Assembly (NCBI RefSeq): GCF_000153345.1
Contig: NZ_CH724125.1
Location: 1 to 48,456 of the forward strand
Direction of reading: 5' to 3'
DNA: 48,456 bases
Origin: Neptuniibacter caesariensis
Lineage (GTDB): Bacteria; Pseudomonadota; Gammaproteobacteria; Pseudomonadales; Balneatricaceae
Numbering within the stretch: position 1 is the first letter of the stretch; each line of letters starts with the position of its first letter. Shown piece by piece: positions 43,777-48,456 of this stretch. The position numbers and the translations under genes are program-made. The notes beneath the pieces were generated by a model, which worked only from the letters and a program-made list of their open reading frames with translations, had not been told where the DNA came from and searched no databases.

Positions 43777-44007
43777 CTGTCCTTCTCTCCTTGAATACAG
43801 AATCAATGAATAAAAGGTAGCACAGGCTTTTGAATAATTGCTTAAGAAAAATTCCTATTTTTCCTTAAGAACTGAGTGGTGCTACTGGTAGCTGGATTCA
43901 GGTCTGGTATGATCATGACTAAATTTAACAGGGTAACCGATACTTTTAGCAGGTGAGTTCATACCTGGTGTTTTCTAAAGGTAGGGGCCCAAATTGAGAT
44001 TATTCTT

Positions 44008-44520
44008 ATGCAGATCGCTGAAAATCTAGTCGCACTTATTCATTACACATTGAAAAACGAAGAAGGTCAGGTTTTGGATTCATCTGAAGGCCAGGAGCCT
44101 CTGCCGTTTCTTTGTGGTGCAAATAATATTGTTGCAGGTCTGGAAAAAGCGTTACTGGGTAAGACCGTTGGTGATAAGTTGGACGTAACGGTACAGCCTG
44201 AAGAAGGTTACGGTGAGATCCGTGCGGAATTGATCCAAAAAGTTGATCGTGAGAACTTTCAGGGTATCGATGATATCCAGGTAGGTATGCAGTTTATGGC
44301 TGAAGCGCCTTGGGGGCAGCAGCCAGTTACGGTTGTAGCGCTAGAGGAAGATGGTGTAATGCTGGATGGCAACCACCCGTTGGCGGGCCAGGTACTGATC
44401 TTCTCTGTCGAAGTAACTGACGTTCGCGAAGCGACTGAAAATGAGATCGCTCATGGCCATGTTCACGAAAGTGATGAAGGCGATTGCTGTAATGATCCAA
44501 ACTGCGATTCAAAAGCCTAA
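44008..44520 (+). CDS. slyD: FKBP-type peptidyl-prolyl isomerase SlyD
   Basis: A 170-residue cytoplasmic prolyl isomerase and chaperone, and a metallochaperone in nickel enzyme assembly. FKBP-domain landmarks are VLDSSEGQEPLPFLCGANNIVAG and KLDVTVQPEEGYG; the inserted chaperone flap is residues 72-130. The C-terminal tail HGHVHESDEGDCCNDPNCDSKA is His/Cys rich, as expected for metal binding. A terminator follows. The 201-bp space upstream probably holds its promoter; nothing definite was identified there. Confidence 0.93.
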   Translation: MQIAENLVALIHYTLKNEEGQVLDSSEGQEPLPFLCGANNIVAGLEKALLGKTVGDKLDVTVQPEEGYGEIRAELIQKVDRENFQGIDDIQVGMQFMAEAPWGQQPVTVVALEEDGVMLDGNHPLAGQVLIFSVEVTDVREATENEIAHGHVHESDEGDCCNDPNCDSKA

Positions 44521-44535
44521 TTTTTTCTATTCCAA

Positions 44536-44561
44536 AAGCCCGGTTCTTACCGGGTTTTTTT
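44536..44561 (+). terminator. Terminator after slyD
   Basis: CCCGGT (44539-44544) and ACCGGG (44549-44554) pair around TTCT and are followed by seven T residues. Confidence 0.92.
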
Positions 44562-44643
44562 ATGCCTGAGCGATGGTTCAGCTCGTTCAAGATTGGCTAT
44601 CCTTAATAACGATCAGTAAATAACTTTATGAAGGGTGGTGTTT

Positions 44644-44949
44644 ATGGATACTGAACAGTTAGAAACACTCAACCAACAGCAGCGCATTAAAACAGTCAAT
44701 TTCATCGAATCGGGTTGTGGGCCTATGGTCGTCGAAGTTGAGTATTCAAAAGGCGATGAAACGGTCCGGGAGCTGATTAAAGATGTGGATGGTAATGTTA
44801 TTACCTGTCAGCAGGTTAAAGATGGCTACGATATCTGCTTAAAGGTAGGTATTCATAAAGCCAATCTGGTTCAGATAAACACTGATGATGAAGCGAGTAA
44901 GTCAGAGTTTGCTGATTACCATAGAGAATCCGTGCCACTTATTTTTTAA
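44644..44949 (+). CDS. Conserved-looking protein of unknown function
   Basis: A 101-residue acidic protein that I cannot place securely. The ATG at 44644 has AGGGTGG upstream. Visible features are VNFIESGCGPMVVEVEYSKG, DVDGNVITCQQVKDG and the C-terminal DYHRESVPLIF. Alternating hydrophobic residues suggest a small beta-rich fold with no membrane segment. It faintly recalls the DUF6482 group of marine gammaproteobacteria, but this is a weak guess. It lies 85 bp before the moxR gene and could be its own unit. Confidence 0.65.
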   Translation: MDTEQLETLNQQQRIKTVNFIESGCGPMVVEVEYSKGDETVRELIKDVDGNVITCQQVKDGYDICLKVGIHKANLVQINTDDEASKSEFADYHRESVPLIF

Positions 44950-45034
44950 GTTGGGTTATATTGAACCATCTGTACTTGCTGAGTTCTAATTGGCTCACAA
45001 TTTTGATATCCATTTGTTGTAGGGACGCTTTTCC

Positions 45035-45955
45035 ATGAGAGACCAATTAGGGTTATTAATTAATGAAGTAAGCAAGGTACTCTATGGCAAGGAGAAGCAG
45101 ATTAAACAGGCGCTGACCTGTTTAATATCTGGAGGGCATCTTTTAATTGAGGACCTTCCTGGTATGGGTAAAACCACCTTAGCTCATGCGTTGGCGCAGG
45201 TATTAAGTCTTGATTATCAGCGCCTTCAGTTTACGAGTGATATGCTCCCGGCAGATATTCTCGGCGTATCAATTTTTGAAAGCAGTTCAGGGCAGTTCGT
45301 CTTTCATAAAGGGCCTGTGTTTACTCAGCTGCTTTTGGCGGATGAGATCAATCGGACAACGCCAAAGACTCAGAGCGCTTTACTTGAGGCTATGGAGGAG
45401 AGGCAGGTCACTGTTGAGGGTAATACCTACGCATTACCTGAGCCATTTTTTGTAATCGCTACTCAGAACCCGATTTCACAATACGGGACTTTTCCTTTAC
45501 CTGAATCTCAATTGGACCGATTCCTGATGCGGGTCAAGTTAGGTTACCCGTCTGAAGAGGCTGAACGAGAGCTTTTGACAGGCGGTGATGCAAGACAAAA
45601 GATACCTGAACTGAAACAATGCTTTTCGCCTGATCAACTGGCCAGTTTACGAGGCCAATGTGAACAGGTCGCAGTATCCTCTAGTGTGCTTGATTACCTG
45701 CAACGGCTTGTTAAGTACAGCCGAGAGTCTTCGGAATTTGATTATGGCATCTCGCCACGTGGCGCGCTTGCGTTGTTAAATACAGCCAAAACCTGGGCTT
45801 ACATTGCTGGACGCGATTATGTGATCCCTGAAGATATTCAAACCCTCATTGACCCTGTTTTTGCGCATCGCTTGAGGTCTTCTGATAGCTTATCTGAAAA
45901 CAGTGGCACTGCTTTAGTACGTATGCTGCTTAGCGAAGTTGATGTTGTAGGCTAG
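45035..45955 (+). CDS. MoxR-family AAA+ ATPase
   Basis: A 306-residue ATPase of the MoxR/RavA group, thought to act as a chaperone for metal-cofactor or von Willebrand-type proteins. Walker A is GMGKTT (43-48), Walker B is LLADEINRTTPKTQSALLEAMEE, and the sensor region is ATQNPISQYGTFPLPESQLDRF. It is 4 bp from the DUF58 gene. The MoxR-DUF58-transglutaminase order is a common conserved set. Confidence 0.94.
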   Translation: MRDQLGLLINEVSKVLYGKEKQIKQALTCLISGGHLLIEDLPGMGKTTLAHALAQVLSLDYQRLQFTSDMLPADILGVSIFESSSGQFVFHKGPVFTQLLLADEINRTTPKTQSALLEAMEERQVTVEGNTYALPEPFFVIATQNPISQYGTFPLPESQLDRFLMRVKLGYPSEEAERELLTGGDARQKIPELKQCFSPDQLASLRGQCEQVAVSSSVLDYLQRLVKYSRESSEFDYGISPRGALALLNTAKTWAYIAGRDYVIPEDIQTLIDPVFAHRLRSSDSLSENSGTALVRMLLSEVDVVG

Positions 45956-45959
45956 CCGT

Positions 45960-46937
45960 ATGTATGCTTTTTTTGCACCGATTAAACGCTGGTCAGATCA
46001 ATGGGCAGCAAAACGCCGGCCAAAAGGGCATTCGATAGAGCTTAATCAGAAGAGGATTTTTATTTTTCCAACGGCTGCAGGGTGGGGTTATCTTCTCGTT
46101 TGCTGCGTCTTGATTCTGATTGGTCTGAATTACCAAAATAATCTTGTCTACGCTTTTGCGTTTCTATTGATTTCCCTGGGCGTGCTAACCATCCACTACA
46201 CCTTCCTTAATTTATCTGGATTGAACATCTCCGCGATTCGTACAAGGAACTGTTTTGCTAAAGAAAACGCGGACTTTATTGTTAAGGCTTTTTCCAATTG
46301 TCAGCGTGATTATGAAAGTATTGAGCTGAACTGGGAGGGCCAGCCAGGGGTAAAAGTTGCCCTGGATAGAGGTGTTTCCAAAGAAGTTGTACTGAACGTA
46401 AAAACTATAAAGCGGGGCTTTGTTAATCCGGGGGCACTCAGAATACAAACGGTTTATCCGTTGGGTCTACTCAGGGCCTGGAGCTGGATTGACCTTCAGA
46501 TGAGCGCGGTAGCATATCCCATTCCTATAGAGGGACCTTCCCCAGATAAAGACCTGGAGCATAGTGAAGGTGAACAGGGGCGTTCACGGGGAGGGGATGA
46601 TTTCTCAGGGCTTGAAGAATACCAGGCTGGGCAGTCGACGCGGCATATAGCATGGAAACAGTTTGCCCAGGGGAAAGGGTTGTTAACTAAACAGTACTCC
46701 GGACAAAAGAGTAAAGATGTTTGGTTAAGGTGGGCAGATTGGCCGGGAGCATCATCAGAAAGAAGGCTTTCCATAATGACCTACTGGGCCCTTCAATTAG
46801 AAAATCAGGGGGTAAGGTATGGCCTTGATTTAACAGGTACGCGTCTACCGCCTGCTATAGGTCCTGAGCATCTTGATACGGTTTTAACCAAATTGGCGCT
46901 CTATGGCGAAGATTCTCTGCTCAGGAGCAATCGATGA
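45960..46937 (+). CDS. DUF58 domain protein
   Basis: A 325-residue membrane-anchored protein. Two hydrophobic segments (about 37-57 and 60-82) are followed by a soluble domain with GDDFSGLEEYQAGQSTRHIAWKQFA, the core DUF58 motif. The C-terminal part looks like a degenerate von Willebrand A fold. It works with MoxR and the transglutaminase in a set of unknown biochemistry. Its stop overlaps the next start (ATGA). Confidence 0.88.
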   Translation: MYAFFAPIKRWSDQWAAKRRPKGHSIELNQKRIFIFPTAAGWGYLLVCCVLILIGLNYQNNLVYAFAFLLISLGVLTIHYTFLNLSGLNISAIRTRNCFAKENADFIVKAFSNCQRDYESIELNWEGQPGVKVALDRGVSKEVVLNVKTIKRGFVNPGALRIQTVYPLGLLRAWSWIDLQMSAVAYPIPIEGPSPDKDLEHSEGEQGRSRGGDDFSGLEEYQAGQSTRHIAWKQFAQGKGLLTKQYSGQKSKDVWLRWADWPGASSERRLSIMTYWALQLENQGVRYGLDLTGTRLPPAIGPEHLDTVLTKLALYGEDSLLRSNR

Positions 46938-48456
46938 GCACAGGGCAGCTTAGTCGTGATGCTGTCTTGTGGCAGCTTTTTGCAGTTGCTGTGGCGGTAC
47001 TCCCTCACCTGACGCACTTGCCTTTATGGATCCCTTTACTGGTTGTCATCTCTTTATTGTGGCGCTTTATGGCCTACCTTGGCCGCTGGTCATTCCCATC
47101 CAGGTGGATCAAGTTGCTTTTCGTTATTGTCACGGGGCTTGCGGTTTTATTTAGTTATCGCGCCGGTGGTGGTATCAGTGTCACAGTATCCTTATTAGTG
47201 GTTGGTTTTAGTCTTAAAACACTTGAGGTCTATAAACAGCGAGACGCCTTGGTGGTTCTGTATGTGGCTTACCTTGTCGCCGCTACAGGGTTCCTATTTA
47301 GTCAGACTATTTTAATTGCTCTTTATCTATTCGCAGCATTTGCTGTGATCACTTCAGGTCTTTTATCGGTATATCAGTTGAGACCTAAGGGATTGTTAAA
47401 GACATTCAAACGGTCATGTCTGTTACTGTTACCTGCGCTTCCTTTAATGGCTGTGCTGTTTATTGGAATGCCTCGTTTTGGGCCGCTTTGGGAAGTGGGT
47501 CTTGACCGCACAGCAGCCCGAACTGGTTTATCTGAAACAATGTCACCGGGCGATATATCCAGCCTGATTCGTTCACCCGAGGTTGCTTTTAGAGCCACAT
47601 TTGAAGCGGAGGTACCCGCTCAGCCTCAACTCTATTGGCGGGCTCTGGTCCTAAATGATTTTGATGGTAGAGAGTGGTTCAATGCCCAGCCTGTAAAAGA
47701 TAAGTTATTACGTGCTAGTGATTTGGGTAGCAACGGACTGTCTTATAGTTTAATCCTGGAACCAACCCAGAAGCGATATGTGCCAGCGCTCTCATATCCC
47801 GTAGGGCCTCTCGGAACAAAGCTTAGCCTTTTTAGTGATGCGACAGTTGAGTATGGCTTGCCGATCACAAGTCGACAGCAATTTGCAATGAAATCGGATC
47901 CCTCACTGAAGTATTTCGGAGATCTTGATCATGATCAGAGAAAGCGATTGTTGCATCTGCCTGAAGGTAATACTCAAAGCAAACAGCTTGCTTTGAGCTG
48001 GCTCGATCAGAGCGACTCGGAAGCGGAGTTTGTGCAAAAGGTTTTAGCATACTTTAACCAGCGTTTTAGTTATTCGCTCCAACCGCCCTTGTTAGGGCGC
48101 AACAGCGTCGATGAATTTTTATTTGATACACAGATCGGTTTCTGTGGGCATTTTTCAAGTGCGACAGCACTTTTACTGAGAGCGGCAGGCATCCCGGCAA
48201 GGGTAGTGACAGGCTATCAGGGTGGTGATCTGAACCCTTATGAAAATTATATCGTGGTTAGGCAGTATGATGCCCATGCCTGGGTTGAGGCCTGGTTTGA
48301 TGGCCGTGGGTGGGTTCGGATTGATCCAACGGCATCGGTTGCTCCTGAAAGGATAGAAAATGCAGCTGAAGATGTGTTTTCAACGGATGCAGGATTCCTG
48401 GAAGACAATCCATTTTATGCCTTCAGCCTCAAATCTAGTGGCTTGGCTGCAGAGAT
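46934..48456 (+). CDS. TgpA-type transglutaminase-like membrane protein, 3' end cut off
   Basis: The frame starts at the ATG at 46934, overlapping the DUF58 stop by 4 bases, and stays open to the window edge (507 codons). The N-terminal part (about 1-190) has six likely membrane helices (DUF3488-like). The extracytoplasmic region carries a transglutaminase core: C404 in GFCGHFSSA, H448 in DAHAWVEAW and D464 in RIDPTA. This domain order matches TgpA of Pseudomonas. A C-terminal membrane segment is expected beyond the window. The natural substrate is not established by the sequence. Confidence 0.92.
   Translation, partial: MSTGQLSRDAVLWQLFAVAVAVLPHLTHLPLWIPLLVVISLLWRFMAYLGRWSFPSRWIKLLFVIVTGLAVLFSYRAGGGISVTVSLLVVGFSLKTLEVYKQRDALVVLYVAYLVAATGFLFSQTILIALYLFAAFAVITSGLLSVYQLRPKGLLKTFKRSCLLLLPALPLMAVLFIGMPRFGPLWEVGLDRTAARTGLSETMSPGDISSLIRSPEVAFRATFEAEVPAQPQLYWRALVLNDFDGREWFNAQPVKDKLLRASDLGSNGLSYSLILEPTQKRYVPALSYPVGPLGTKLSLFSDATVEYGLPITSRQQFAMKSDPSLKYFGDLDHDQRKRLLHLPEGNTQSKQLALSWLDQSDSEAEFVQKVLAYFNQRFSYSLQPPLLGRNSVDEFLFDTQIGFCGHFSSATALLLRAAGIPARVVTGYQGGDLNPYENYIVVRQYDAHAWVEAWFDGRGWVRIDPTASVAPERIENAAEDVFSTDAGFLEDNPFYAFSLKSSGLAAE

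Overview
The window reads as a chromosomal segment of a marine gammaproteobacterium, most like the Oceanospirillaceae (Neptuniibacter, Amphritea, Marinobacterium). This is inferred from gene content and order: ruvCAB next to tolQRAB-pal-cpoB-queC-tRNA-Lys-nadA, a TRAP transporter, and DUF2947, SlyD and TgpA-type genes. No insertion sequence, prophage or CRISPR array was seen. Both ends cut a gene: an L-serine dehydratase at the left and a transglutaminase at the right.

Layout. 1-5.5 kb holds a glycine/serine operon on the + strand (sda-glyA-gcvH-gcvP). It has a structured gcvH-gcvP spacer and a chain of hairpins after gcvP that ends in a strong terminator. 5.5-14.1 kb is an accessory-looking catabolic island: a class I aminotransferase and an OccR/NocR-like LysR regulator on the minus strand, diverging from a TRAP transporter (Q, M, P), a three-subunit HcnABC/opine-oxidase-like flavo-iron-sulfur dehydrogenase and a RidA imine deaminase. 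It looks like an uptake-and-oxidation system for a secondary amine or amino acid, possibly an opine. 14.1-18.3 kb holds a Yip1-family membrane protein, a GGDEF cyclase, a FemAB-like acyltransferase, a HIT-family protein and an FmdB-like zinc ribbon.

18.3-31.6 kb is core genome: aspS, yebC, ruvC, a TRIC-type channel gene inside the ruv operon, ruvA, ruvB, a TraR/DksA zinc-finger gene, the Tol-Pal envelope operon, queC, tRNA-Lys(UUU) and nadA. A 21-copy 10-bp tandem repeat lies between the tRNA and nadA. A LexA box precedes ruvC. A near-consensus FNR/ANR site sits at class II spacing before the TraR/DksA gene. The usual neighbours ybgC and queE are absent.

31.6-48.5 kb holds a BepA-like M48 protease, tusA, a PerM-type permease, hrpB, a small basic unknown protein, a ferredoxin/flavodoxin-NADP reductase-like protein, a CBS protein, an ornithine/lysine decarboxylase, a PAS protein with a degenerate GGDEF domain, a DUF2947 protein and a LuxR-type regulator behind a 646-bp gene-poor stretch. 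It continues with a small cysteine-rich protein, SlyD, an unknown protein and a MoxR-DUF58-transglutaminase operon that runs off the right edge.

Candidates for undescribed biology are the hairpin chain after gcvP, the catabolic island with its probable operator and ribosome-site-sequestering hairpin, the FNR-linked TraR/DksA gene and the 10-bp repeat array.
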